Source of the DNA: Diospyros lotus
Lineage: Eukaryota > Streptophyta > Magnoliopsida > Ericales > Ebenaceae
Reading direction: 5' to 3'
Assembly: GCF_014633365.1 (NCBI RefSeq)
Contig: NC_068351.1
Location: 4,822,879-4,886,878 of the forward strand
DNA: 64,000 nt
Shown here: one piece after another, positions 53,533 through 64,000 of the stretch
Position numbering within the stretch: position 1 is the stretch's first letter
Layout: each line of letters starts with the position of its first letter
The notes under the pieces: generated by a model
The model's database searches: none
Told to the model about the DNA's origin: nothing
The model's input: the letters and a program-made list of their open reading frames with translations, nothing else
Made by a program: the position numbers and the translations under genes

Positions 53533-53776
53533 TTTTTTTTTTTCTTTTTTTTTTTTTGGATAATTCCAAGCTTCGCCCAACTAATCCTGGGAATGGGCGG
53601 TCTTCCCCCCCAGTTCAGTAATCGGGTAAACCCGGATACGGTTACAGCCTATACACATAGAGCAGGACATTCAATTCACATCTCTAATTGAGACAAATGC
53701 CACCATAAAGATTTGATCTCTGATACTCCCTATGAAACTCCACATGCTTTACGGCTGAGCCATGCCCATGGGGGCT
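53533..53776 (-). mobile_element. SINE with poly(A) tail and target-site duplication
   Basis: On the minus strand the element starts AGCCCCCATGGGCATGGCTC, with GGCTCAGCCGTAAAGC resembling a tRNA-derived A box, a weaker B-box-like GAGATCAAATC 40-50 bases on, a body ending GGCGAAGCTTGGAATTATCC and then an A-rich tail (plus-strand T run 53533-53558). Flanks ACCACGGCACTCC (53520-53532) and ACCACCGCACTCT (53777-53789) agree at 11 of 13 bases. Tail, length of 244 bases and direct flanks are those of a plant SINE; family not assigned. Confidence 0.68.
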
Positions 53777-53789
53777 ACCACCGCACTCT

Positions 53790-54230
53790 TTGTCAACTGG
53801 TTTAGAGGCAAGTATGGTGGTCAGCCAAATGCATTCAGATGTTAAAGCACCACAATGCAGATAAATATTTCACAAAATCCAGAAGCTTAACGAATAATTG
53901 AGAACCTAACATGATATATGCCACTATTTCTGATATCTTTGCTCTGATCTTTAGAGGCTATTGTTTCTATTTTTATTTTTTTGGTAAGCAGAAAGTTACA
54001 CGCTAATCCTTCTGCTTTAAAGTACAAAGAGCACCTCTAACCATTTACGACACTTACACTCATCAAAGTAGATGCAACATAGCACTGGCAGATGCTTTAA
54101 GATGCATGCACAAATCAAGCAAAAGGTGAACATCTTTTTTTTTTTAGCTGGGGAGGCACAGAGGGGATCTTAGGTGGACCATACCTTCACAGCAAAATAA
54201 GTTATGCAATCCAGCAAAAGAGTAAATAGC
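53790..54230. other. 3' flank of the TAF12 gene
   Basis: No coding signal; likely contains the TAF12 3' UTR on the minus strand. Confidence 0.55.
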
Positions 54231-55020
54231 TCATGCAGATTCCCGCATCTTGGGGTTGGGGGAACCAAGAACATTAGGTGCCTTTCCCAAATGACCTTTG
54301 GCAGTTCCAGCAGCTTGTCCAGTAGAGGTCTTGCTACTTGCTTGGTCAGCAGAGGTGATTGATTTTTTTATCTGCCAAAATGGAAACGGACCACAAAATA
54401 TTAAGTTAATACACCCTGAAATGCTTTAGCCAAATGAACCAGACATTCTTTTATGTATCTCCCTAAAATATATATAAGATACATTAGCAAGTATCTGTAT
54501 GTATGAATAAATTATTAAAAAAAAAAAAAGACAACACTTACCACTGCAAGTCGCTCTCTGTGAATATCATTTGTAGACTGCAAAACATCATACAACATAA
54601 TCAGAAAATGTAAATTGGCAAACAAGTAGAGAGGAGGTTATTGAAGAATCAAAATGGCCAACATAAAAACTAAGCCCATCGGCAGTACTGTTAAACATGA
54701 TCACATTTATTACTCAACTAAATACAATTACCAGAAATAAACCAAATGCAGAGTCATAAAAGTTTCCAAATAAATAAAATTCTTACTGGTTTTTTGTAAG
54801 TTCTAATCTCATCTCCACTAAATCCGGGAAGAGTCATGTTCCAGTTTCTCTCTGAAATAAACCAAATGAAGAATATTAAGCACTATACATTTATCTGAGG
54901 GTAATACTCAAACCACAAAGAATTGTTCTCGCATAACAAACCCAGATGTAGAAGTATATCCTTTGCTTCCAATGTAGTCGACTTTCGATGTTTGGCCAAT
55001 GCGCAACCTGCAGTTGTGAT
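54231..55020 (-). CDS. TAF12: TFIID subunit TAF12, C-terminal exons (gene runs left of its 5' part; upstream exons not in window)
   Basis: Nuclear general transcription factor subunit, shared by TFIID and SAGA, with a histone fold that pairs with TAF4. Four exons read in phase: 54942-55020 ([26 protein letters not shown]), 54787-54851 to [20 protein letters not shown], 54542-54577 ([12 protein letters not shown]) and 54231-54371 ([10 protein letters not shown]... to MRESA and TGA). These are the second half of the histone fold (alpha-2 end and alpha-3) and the variable tail. The first exon starts after an acceptor, so the part with DPEVEDLLLEIADDF-type sequence must lie upstream. I searched 60.8-64 kb by eye and found none. 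The copia element 55341-60782 therefore lies in the next intron. TAF12 versus its paralogue TAF12b/EER4 is not settled. Confidence 0.87.
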
Positions 55021-55340
55021 CTGCTCAAAAAATAAGAACCCATAGATATTTAATCATTAAAAAAGTCTGAAGAATTAGATACTCTAATACATTTTTAAGA
55101 AACAGTAAAAATGAAAATAGTCCACAATATTAAATAAAATTAGATATGGATTCGATGGATTCTTTATTTCTAAGTGGATTCCATGGAATATATTTTTATA
55201 ATAAAGCATAATGCAATTTACAAACATAAGAATTAGAAATCAGTCACTTCCCCCCTAATGACCAAGTGAGCTAATTCCAGCCACAAAGTTATTTAACAAA
55301 TCCTTTATTCACCTTTAATACCCCTTTCATCATTAATTAG

Positions 55341-55615
55341 TGTAGAAAGGGAGAAAGGGAAGCGGTATTCCCACACGTTTTATTGATACGAATCAGAAAT
55401 ATTTATACAAGTAGTTTCCTAAGAATTCTCCTAAGATTTAAGACTAGATTACATCTCTATTGTCTAGATTACAACACTAAAAGATAAATCTAAGAAATAA
55501 CACAAGATAATACAAAGCAAGAAATAAATAAAACAAAATCTATAGGAATATGATAATGGATGATTATTTTGGAATCTTCAAGGCCCGACCAGGTCCTGTT
55601 TTTATTTCTTCAACA
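55341..55615 (-). repeat. 3' LTR of copia element 2
   Basis: 275 bases, TGTAGAAAGGGAG...TTTCTTCAACA on the plus strand. Confidence 0.93.
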
Positions 55616-55754
55616 CTCCCCCTCAAGCTGGGGAGTGGATATCAATCATCCCCAGCTTACTCACTAAGACTTCAAACTGAGTACTATGGAGACCTTTGGT
55701 GAGGACATCTACCACTTGTTGATTAGATGGAACATAGGTGATTTGTAAAATACC

Positions 55755-58700
55755 TTAGTCCAACTTTTCTTTCAAGAAATGCTTATCAATCTCTATATGC
55801 TTAGACTTGTCATTTTGAATAGGATTATGAGCTATGCTGATAGCTGATTGATTATCTCCCAACAATTCGATTGGCTTTGTCACTGGAATCTTCAAGTCTT
55901 CTAGGATAATCCGAAGCCATAATAGTTCACACACACCCAAGGCCATGGCTCAAAAATTTAGCTTTTACGCTTGATCTAGCAACCACCTCGTGCTTCTTAC
56001 TCCTCCAAGAAACCAAATTTCCTCCTAGGAATATGCAATATCCACTTGCCGATCTCATGTCCACAAAAGAGCCCCCATAATCAGTATCGGTATACCCTTG
56101 GATCCTTAGGTCTCCCCCTGAAGTGAATAGAATCCCTTTGCCTGGAGTAGCTTTAAGATAACTCAGAATCTTTCTCATGGCATGCATGTGTTCTTCAGTA
56201 AGGCTATGCATAAATTGGCTTACTAGGCTGACTGCAAAGGATATGTCAGGCTTAGTATGTGAAAGATATATCAATCTCCCTACTAGGCATTGAAATCTTC
56301 CTTTATCTACTTCTTTGTTGCTTCTAGTATTAGCCCCCAATTTTATATTTGGATCAACTGGAATTTTTGACCATTTTCCTCCTAGCAATCATGTTTGAGA
56401 AAGTAGATCAAGTATATATTTTCTTTGGGATAAGAAGATACCTTCCTTTGAGTGCACTACTTCAATGCCCAACAAATACCTCAATGGACCAAGGTCTTTT
56501 ATTTCAAATTCTCGGGCTAGATTTTCCTTAAGACATCCCTATTCATGTAAATCATTCCTTGTTACCACTATATCATCCACATATACCAGTAGTGCCGTCA
56601 CCTTATTTCATGTGTGTTTGATGAATAAAGTGTGGTCCCCTCGACTCTGGTGATACCTCACAGATAATATGGCCATTGAGAATCTATCAAACCATGCACG
56701 TGGGGATTGTTTGAGGCCATACAAGGCCTTCTTGAGTTTACACACATGGTTGGTTCCTGTTTACTCTTGCTTAAATCCGGGTGGTATATCCATGAAGACT
56801 TCTTCTAAGTCGCCATGCAAAAATGCATTCTTGACATCAAGTTGTTGTAATTTCCATCCATAGGTAGATGTCAATGCTAAGAGGATTCTAACAGTTGTCA
56901 TCTGGGCAACAGGGGCAAATGTTTCCAATTAATCAATGCCATAAGACTAAGTATAGCCATTGGCAACTAGTCGTGCTTTATACCTGTCAAGTGATCCATC
57001 AGCTTTGTACTTTAAATTGAAGATCCATCTACATCCCACCAGTTTTACATCCTTTGGTCTAGTTACTAGTTCCTAGGTATGATTCTTTTCTAGTGCCTTC
57101 ATCTCTTCCATCATGGCTGCTTTCCAGTTGACATCTCTCATGGCTTCCTCTACGGATTTGGGAATAGCAATTGCATCCAAAGAAGTTAAGAAGCTTTTAT
57201 GGGCAGGTGATAGGCGATGGTAGGATAAGTAGTTGGCTAATGGGTGTTTAGTACATGCCCTAACCCCTTTTCGAATAGCAATGGGAAGGTTCAAGTCTGT
57301 ATGCTCCAAGAACGTTGAGTTTGGGTTAGGATTGTTGGATGTGGGGTTCTCACCTGGTGTGCTATCCAAACTCAGGTTCGGAGTTGATGTCAAGTGTGGT
57401 TGAGGATCACCAATGGGCTGCCATCTCTTATAGACATAGGGAGAGCCTTTGTATCTAATAGTATCAACATGTCCAGAACCTTCCTCCTCCCTAGGAGAGT
57501 TGGGTAAGATTGGAGAGGCAGGAACTGAAGGGCGAGAGAAATCAGTGCCTAATGGTGTTGTTCCAAGGGTGGGGTTAAGATTTTCCCAATCTAGGTCAGG
57601 TTGATCAATGATGGCTGGTCTGACTGGGGTAGACTCAAAGAAAGGTTGTGATTCATTGAATGTGACATCCTTAGAGACATATAATTTTCGAGATTCAGGA
57701 TGACAACACTTATATCTCTTTTGAGTAAGAGAATACCCAAGAAACACACATTTAAGAGCTCTAAGGTCCAATTTATCCCTATGAATTTTAAGGATGTGGA
57801 CAAAGCAAGCACACCCAAACACCTTTAGGGGCAATAGTGTAGGGTGATTTATTTCAAGAAAAAAGGTAAATAACTTTTGGAAAGGACTGAGGCCATTAAT
57901 AACCCTAGAAGGCACCCTATTGATGACATATGTGGCTGTCAGAATCGCTTCCCCCAGAAATATTTGGGCACATGATGGTGATGAAGGATGTTTCGTGTGA
58001 CATTGAGAAAATGCCTCATCTTTCTCTCTGCCACCCCATTTTGTTGGGGAGTATCAATACAAGATGACTCATGAACAATGCCCTCCTTCTGAAAATAGTT
58101 ATGCAAGTGGGGGTGTTAAAATAATCCCGAGCATTGTCAGTGCAAAATCGTTTGATAGGAGTGCCAAATTGGGCATGGATCATTTTACAAAATGAGGACT
58201 GATCCTATGGTGGCCTTTTCTTTTAGAAGAAACACCCAACACATGCGCGTGTAATCATCAGTAAATGTAATGAACCACTTTGCCCTAGAATAATTAGGTA
58301 TTTTGGATGGCCCCCAAACTTCAGAATGAACCAAATGGAATGGCATAGAAGCCAATTTATTGCTAATAGAATAAGAAACTCAATGATGTTTTGCAATAAT
58401 ACATTCATCACATTGAAAATTGCTAGGATCTAAGGAATTGAATAAAGACGAAAACATTTGTTTTAACACAATAAATGAGGGATGTCCTAATCTAAAATGA
58501 TGAAGCCATATAGCAAAAAAGATTAGAGGCAAACTGAGAGGAGGAGTAGGCCAAACTATGTTGCTTTCTTATAGAGCCTTCACCCTTCTCATCCAAGATG
58601 TAGAGCCCATTGTGAACCCTAACCACACCAATCGTCTTCCCCGTGCCCTTGTCCTGAAACTTACACATGTGGTGAGAAAACAGCAAAGCAATTTAAATCA
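55755..58700 (-). pseudogene. Copia element 2: pol remnants
   Basis: Integrase C-terminal part at 57073-57915 (PFQKLF, PLKVFGCACFVH, LDLRALKCVFLGYS); RT in 56400-57070 with YVDDIVV still visible near 56560-56590 but stops on both sides; RNase H at 55755-56388 (YLSHTKPDISFAVSLVSQFM, GDNQSAISIAHNP, SKHIEIDKHFLKEKL). Several frameshifts, so no working enzyme. Confidence 0.88.
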
Positions 58701-60080
58701 TTGGTTAGTTTGGTAATAGAGATCAAACTTGTTAGGCTTGGGACATGAAAAACTTGGTTAAATGGCAGCCAAAAAATTGATGATACTTTGCCTTTTCCTA
58801 CTATAGGGATAGTAGTACCATCAGCAATTGTGATTTGTTTAGTGGGTTCAAGAGCTTCATATGTTTCAAAAAACTGAATGTTAGGGGTCATGTAGTCGGT
58901 AGCTCCCGAGTCTAGGATCCATATGCTATTCTTATCAGTTTTAGAAGCAATGAAAGACTCAAAGGAAAGGTTACCTTGCTGCACCAAGGAGCATAAGGCT
59001 CCATCTTGGAACATCCGAAGGAAAGCTTTTAGTTTGCCTAATTCCTCTGAATTCAGTTGTGTAGATTCTTCCACTTCTGAAATATCTTTCTTTGTTGCCT
59101 CTTCTTCTGGATCTTTGTTAGATAAATAGCCTTGATGCTGCCCCATGTTCTTGAATCCTCCTATCATGCTTAACATGGCCTCCTTTCCACGTAGCTTAAA
59201 ATAGGTTTCACTAGTGTGCCTTGCCTTCCTACAAAACGTGCACCACTGTCCATCACAGTTGGAGGTTCGGTTCTGACCCCCAGGCCTATAATCCGACCTT
59301 CTAGGAGCTTGGTATGTTCGTTTTTCCAGATTTGTTGCCGCCTCCATCTTGCTTGCTAACCAAGGCCGACCCTTTTGTGCTATGGACAGAAAGCATGGCA
59401 GATTTTCTATTCTCTTCACTCTTAACAATAGCAAAAACCTTATTTAAATTAGGTAACTTATCCTTACCAAGGACTTGTACTCGAACCTGATCAAACTTGG
59501 GATTTAGGTCTGCTAGGAACTCTACTATCCAGTCTCGTTCAAGGATTCAATTGACAGTGGCAGTGTCCCCTTGGCATACCATCTTAATGGCTTGATATTG
59601 ATCAAGCTCTAACCAAAGATCTCTCATCAAATTGTAGTATTCGGTGACAGTCGCATGGCCTTGTTTGGTACCATTGATCTTTGTTTTAACATCAAAGATC
59701 ACTGATGCATCCTTGACTTGCGAGTAGGTCTGTTGTACGGTCCCCCAAACTTCACGGGCAGTATTAAGGAACATGAAGTTCTTGCTGATCTCTGGCTGCA
59801 TCGAACTCCACAACCATGACATAATGCGGGAAACTTCCACATCCCCTGTATTGAAGCTGGGATCGTTATCTGCTGGAGGGTTTGCTGACACGTGACTGCT
59901 TTTTCCTCGCCCTTTAAGAAGTGTCTTGACCAGCTGAGACCATTGGAGGAAGTTTCTATCATCTAACCGATAGGATGGATGAATGTCTGGTAACTCTCCA
60001 GCAATAAGGGGCTGATCCAATGGAAGGATGTCTCCGGTGGTGACTGTCAGAGTTGGACTTCTTGTTGAAGTGTATGACAT
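58701..60080 (-). pseudogene. Copia element 2: gag and protease remnants
   Basis: Gag from ATG at 60080 (SYRLDDRNFLQWSQLVKTLL, MSWLWSSMQPEISKNFMFL, EYYNLMRDLWLELDQYQ) broken near 59547 and again near 59330. The zinc knuckle reads CTFCRKARHTSETY, so the last Cys ligand is Tyr. Protease active site DSGATDYM at about 58900. Confidence 0.88.
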
Positions 60081-60509
60081 GATAGACGAGGGAAACAAAC
60101 AGTTGAACACAAAGGTACGAACACGAAGGAACACGAACACAACTGGAAGCCACGAACACGAAGGATTTCGACACCAGGGATGGGCTTAAAAGACGCCAGA
60201 GGATAAATCTGGAGGAGCTGGAAGCGAATGGTCGACGGACACGCCTTCACGCAGTGCGTGGGGTCGGAGCGAGCTTGGACGGCGACACATGGGTCGACGC
60301 GTGGGGCTCCAGTTGCCAGTGATTTTTCTAGGGTTGGTCAATCTAGAGATGGCGAACCCAATGGTGGTTGTGGTGCTGCAAGATGATGACCAAACAAAGG
60401 AGTTCCGACTTGAACAATGCAATGAAGGCACTTTGGACAGAACGAAGTGGTTGTGCAATGAAGGCACTAGAGTTTACTGTATCAGCCTATTAACGAGGCT
60501 CTAATACCA

Positions 60510-60782
60510 TGTAGAAAGGGAGAAGGGGAAGCGGTATTCCCACCCATTTTATTGATACGAATCAGAAATATTTATAAGTAGTTTTCTAAGAATTCTCCTA
60601 AGATTTAGGACTAGATTACATCCCTATTATCTAGATTACAACACTAAAAGATAAATCTAAGAAATAACACAAGATAATACAAAGCAAGAAATAAATAAAA
60701 CAAAATCTATAGGAAGATGATAATGGATGATTATCTTGGAATCTTCAAGGCTCGGCCTGGTCCTATTTTTATTTCTTCAACA
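60510..60782 (-). repeat. 5' LTR of copia element 2
   Basis: 273 bases; adjoins the primer binding site on its inner side. Confidence 0.93.
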
Positions 60783-60787
60783 ATTAG

Positions 60788-63700
60788 GATACCAATAACC
60801 AATCATATTAGTCATGAATCTCAATAATGCCATTACCCTGCCTTTTAAAAAGGAATGGGGTAAAAGACAATATGGCTACATTTTGTTAGCCAAGCATGAC
60901 TAATGATAAACATGTTTAAGAATCCACCATGAACTGAAGTCCAAAACACAAATAAAAATATTGAGATATGAATCAGAGGAATAATATAGTGAGCTAGATA
61001 ATGCCATGGTAAGTATCTATAAACATGCATGCATATATATATATATGCACATAGATATCTAAAAAAAGTAACATCTTATCAAATGACCATATGCTAACAG
61101 AACAATCACATATATGGCTACAGGTATGGACACGGATATAGCAATCAAAATGGAGAAAAACACCAGATATAAATACAGCAGACATTGCTAAAAAACGTGT
61201 ATTTTTATTAGTTGTGTCTACTCCTTATCACTGCCAGTCCTAAGCTTGAATGAAGGAAAAGGGTTGTGTTGGGTAGCTGACTACCAACATAAAAATTGTC
61301 AGATCTTTATATCATGGGTTCCAAAATAATTCATAAGCTACAATCCATGTAGCTTACCCCGCCTCATAGGATTCAGGCCTGATATGTTGTTGTTGTTGTA
61401 GTTATGTCTATTAAAATAATATATGTATGTCACAACAATAGTAATTTATCGTGAATAATAGACAAAATTTGCAAGTCAAAAAAGGTTCTAAACCATCACA
61501 CATCAAGATCTAATATTTTTAAAAGAGGGAAATAAATAAGTATCCCTAAATTTCAACTTCCAAGTAAATCCAATTTCATCCAAATCATAATCAATGGACA
61601 CAACCTAGAGTGTCCATCATATGTTTTGACATATCTAATGGGTATGTTTGTTGAATATGTAATGCATACAAGCACCTTTAAAGTGCTCAAGCTTCAAAGA
61701 GAATAGGTATTGGCCAAACGGCCCAAAACCAGTAAAATATTAATAACAATTTATGTTGAATATGAACCCAAAGACATAAAAGACCAACCTGATAATTGAA
61801 CAAGGAGAAGGCAGGTCCCATAAACAGTCAAGTCAACAAATTAAACATAAGAATTCTTTCATCCTGAAGAACCTAGACAAAGATTTCTCTTTGAAGATGG
61901 ACAGGTATGCAGGAGGATGAAAAACCAAAAAGAGAACATAACAGTTTCTTATTTGCAATTTTTGGTCAATCTTAAAGAACTAAACTGTTCCTTTAGCAAC
62001 TATCTGGAAGGCTTCTGATGTCAGGTGTTCCATAACCCACTGATTCTTTCAGTTTTCTGATACTATGGCCCAAGAAGTAGTCTCAACATGTCATGATATC
62101 ACAAAGGTGAGTGGGTGCAGAAGACATGTCCAAAAAGCAAATTAACACATTGACCAAGTAAAACACCCACGTTTAACTATGTGAAAATAAAGGAGGTGAG
62201 AAGTCTCAAATTTGAAAATAGAGACACATCCTCTTCCTCACATGAAGCAAAGACACCAACATGTCTTACACATTCCCTTTATTAAACCCAAACTGATGTA
62301 AAACAATAAATACCAGCACTATATAGAATATAACGCATCAAATCAAAGACCAATACCCAACACCTGAGATTAAATGAGGACCAACACGTAGATGCAGGAT
62401 TACACACTACGCACATAAGATCTCTAAGAAACATGTGACAAACACAGCCCATGTCTCAAGTTAAACTTTTAAGTGACCTTACCACTAAGCCAAAAAGTTT
62501 GATGCTGTGGGTTCCTAACTACCATTCAGTACCAAAACAAGTAGTAAGCAGGATTCTATTAACAGATTGAACTACCACACAAACACACGCGAATTTGAAC
62601 CAATTTCAGTGACACCAGGAATGCAGCCCCCCAAGGAACCGTAAGTGAAGCCCTTACCCTGATCATGTTGCAAACACACTAAATCACAACATAGAAGAAG
62701 AGGATTCAAGGGAAATAGGGTTAAGGAAATAAAATAAAAATCTTTAGAAACATAAAAAATCTAACAAAAATTCTAGGCAGAAATCAAAATCAACTTAAAG
62801 CTAGGAATCCGAAATTGACACTAGGGAAAAATAAAAAACTTAGGGTCTTTTTATTTTGTTATCAGTTTTTATGTGTTGTAAAATATTCGTTTTTTTTTTT
62901 TTTGGTGTGTGCGCTCGCTTGTTTTCATTCTCTGTTTTAAAAAGAACTCTACATACATTTGATAAATCTGTCATTTTTCAAAATTTTGAAAAAAAAAAAA
63001 AAAAGACTAGAAAATAATGTCTCCTGAAAATTGTTGTGTATTTTATCAAATGATTGAACATATGTAAAAATTATTTTAGATAAAAAAAAAACTACCCATC
63101 CACAAAAAAAATGGTTGGTTGCTCATCATAGGCTGGATTGGTGATGGGGGGGGTAGCCTGTTGATGGCCAAAGGAGTAGCCAGTTAGTCAGATAAAAACA
63201 AAAATATGAACAGGAAAACACCAAAATAGTGTTTATTTTTTCCCAAATATATAAAAACAAAATAAAATAACAAAACCATATAAAAAAACAAAAAAAAACA
63301 TTCAAAAGTTGTTTTTTGAATCACAAATATTACCATATAACTTAGAGAAGACTATTTCATATGTTCTAAAGCCTAGACCAAATTCTTACACATGCTCAAT
63401 AATCAACCTCTAATCTCTACATGCAATCCTCAGTGAAAACGCAGTTCAGTAAATGCTACATAAAATATAAATATAGAATAATCTAACTGTCTTAATACAC
63501 CATCAAAAACAGATTATTTCTCACTTAACAAAAAAAAATAACTATTTGACAAATTTTAGCATGAATTAACTTTAACTTTAAGAATATTATTAACCATAAA
63601 ACTTCTAAGAATAAATTGCCCCATGCTCTCTTTGGTTTGGGCCTTTTGGCTAGACACTTCCCTTGGTTTATTTTTCGCTATAGAGGTCCCTATACTTTTC

Positions 63701-64000
63701 ATTTATTTCCAAAACAGCGCCTCCTGATTCTCCCACAGATGTCACTAATAAAATTACAATGTCCTCACTGGTTATAACCCAATCGTCATTTCGCCAGCAA
63801 TTGTTGGATTCAGCAACTGCCATTGTTGGGCTGCTACTGCCACTGAGTTCAATTAATGACTATCGACCACTGCACCACCGTTGTAGGGTTGACCGGTACA
63901 CCGCCATTGCTGCCATGTCCACACACCATTGACGCTGATTGGAGGAAGAGAAACTGATGTCCCTGTGTCCAGTCCTACCTACCTCCAGTCCTGACCTGCC
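60788..64000. other. Gene-free sequence, probably intron of TAF12
   Basis: No exon of TAF12 or other gene recognised on either strand. Homopolymer runs at 62890-62905 and 62988-63004. From about 63600 the DNA becomes GC-richer (TAGAGGTCCCTATACTTTTC, then CCATTGTTGGGCTGCTACTGCC), a wording seen in plant non-autonomous repeats, cut off by the window end. Confidence 0.5.

Larger units (their letters stand above)
55341..60782 (-). mobile_element. Ty1/copia LTR retrotransposon inside a TAF12 intron
   Basis: 5442 bases with LTRs at 55341-55615 (275) and 60510-60782 (273), flanked by a perfect duplication ATTAG (55336-55340 and 60783-60787). The LTRs differ by about 13 substitutions and one 2-base indel by my count. 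A purine tract (CAGCTTGAGGGGGAG, minus strand) abuts the 3' LTR; the primer binding site TGGTATTAGAGCC (minus strand) lies at 60497-60509. Gag and pol are present but full of stops. The element has the same orientation as TAF12. Confidence 0.94.

Overview
The window reads as nuclear DNA of a eudicot plant. The background is AT-rich, genes are interrupted by GT-AG introns, LTR retrotransposons of both the Ty1/copia and Ty3/gypsy types are present, and the recognisable proteins (subtilase, CYP94, GDSL lipase, LysM, uridine nucleosidase, TAF12, plant bZIP) are all of plant families. Species cannot be told from sequence alone.

Layout. 19-2514 (+): 3' part of a bZIP transcription factor gene, running into the window from the left. 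3457-7047 (-): a complete 12-exon subtilase (SBT4.14/xylem serine protease-like), convergent with the bZIP gene. 10622-12139 (-): an intronless CYP94C-type P450, predicted to oxidise jasmonoyl-isoleucine, with a TATA box and G-boxes just upstream. 12.3-21.5 kb: long gene-poor AT-rich DNA with microsatellites, a foldback-like repeat and a tiny poly(A) retro-insertion. 21579-23394: a small old LTR element with perfect 5-bp target duplications that carries a piece of a cytosolic ribosomal protein L27 (eL27) coding sequence, the most unusual item in the window. 24.96-31.1 kb: a decayed Ty3/gypsy gag region split by a young, nearly intact Ty1/copia element (25210-30215). 34164-37190 (-): a five-exon GDSL esterase/lipase. 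40343-40642 (-): a small secreted LysM protein. 41181-46477: an old Ty3/gypsy element with a mutated reverse transcriptase active site. 47271-50897 (-): a complete nine-exon uridine nucleosidase. 53520-53789: a SINE with target duplications. 54231-55020 (-): the last four exons of TAF12; just upstream of them lies a second copia element (55341-60782), apparently inside a TAF12 intron, and the remaining TAF12 exons are not found before the window ends.

The host genes do not form a pathway or cluster; they are independent housekeeping, defence and cell-wall/secretory genes separated by transposon-rich DNA. The retrotransposons all lie on the minus strand except the small eL27-bearing element, which is on the plus strand. 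The LTR comparisons (made by eye) suggest this order of insertion from old to young: the gypsy elements and the eL27-bearing element, then the TAF12-intron copia, then the copia at 25.2-30.2 kb.
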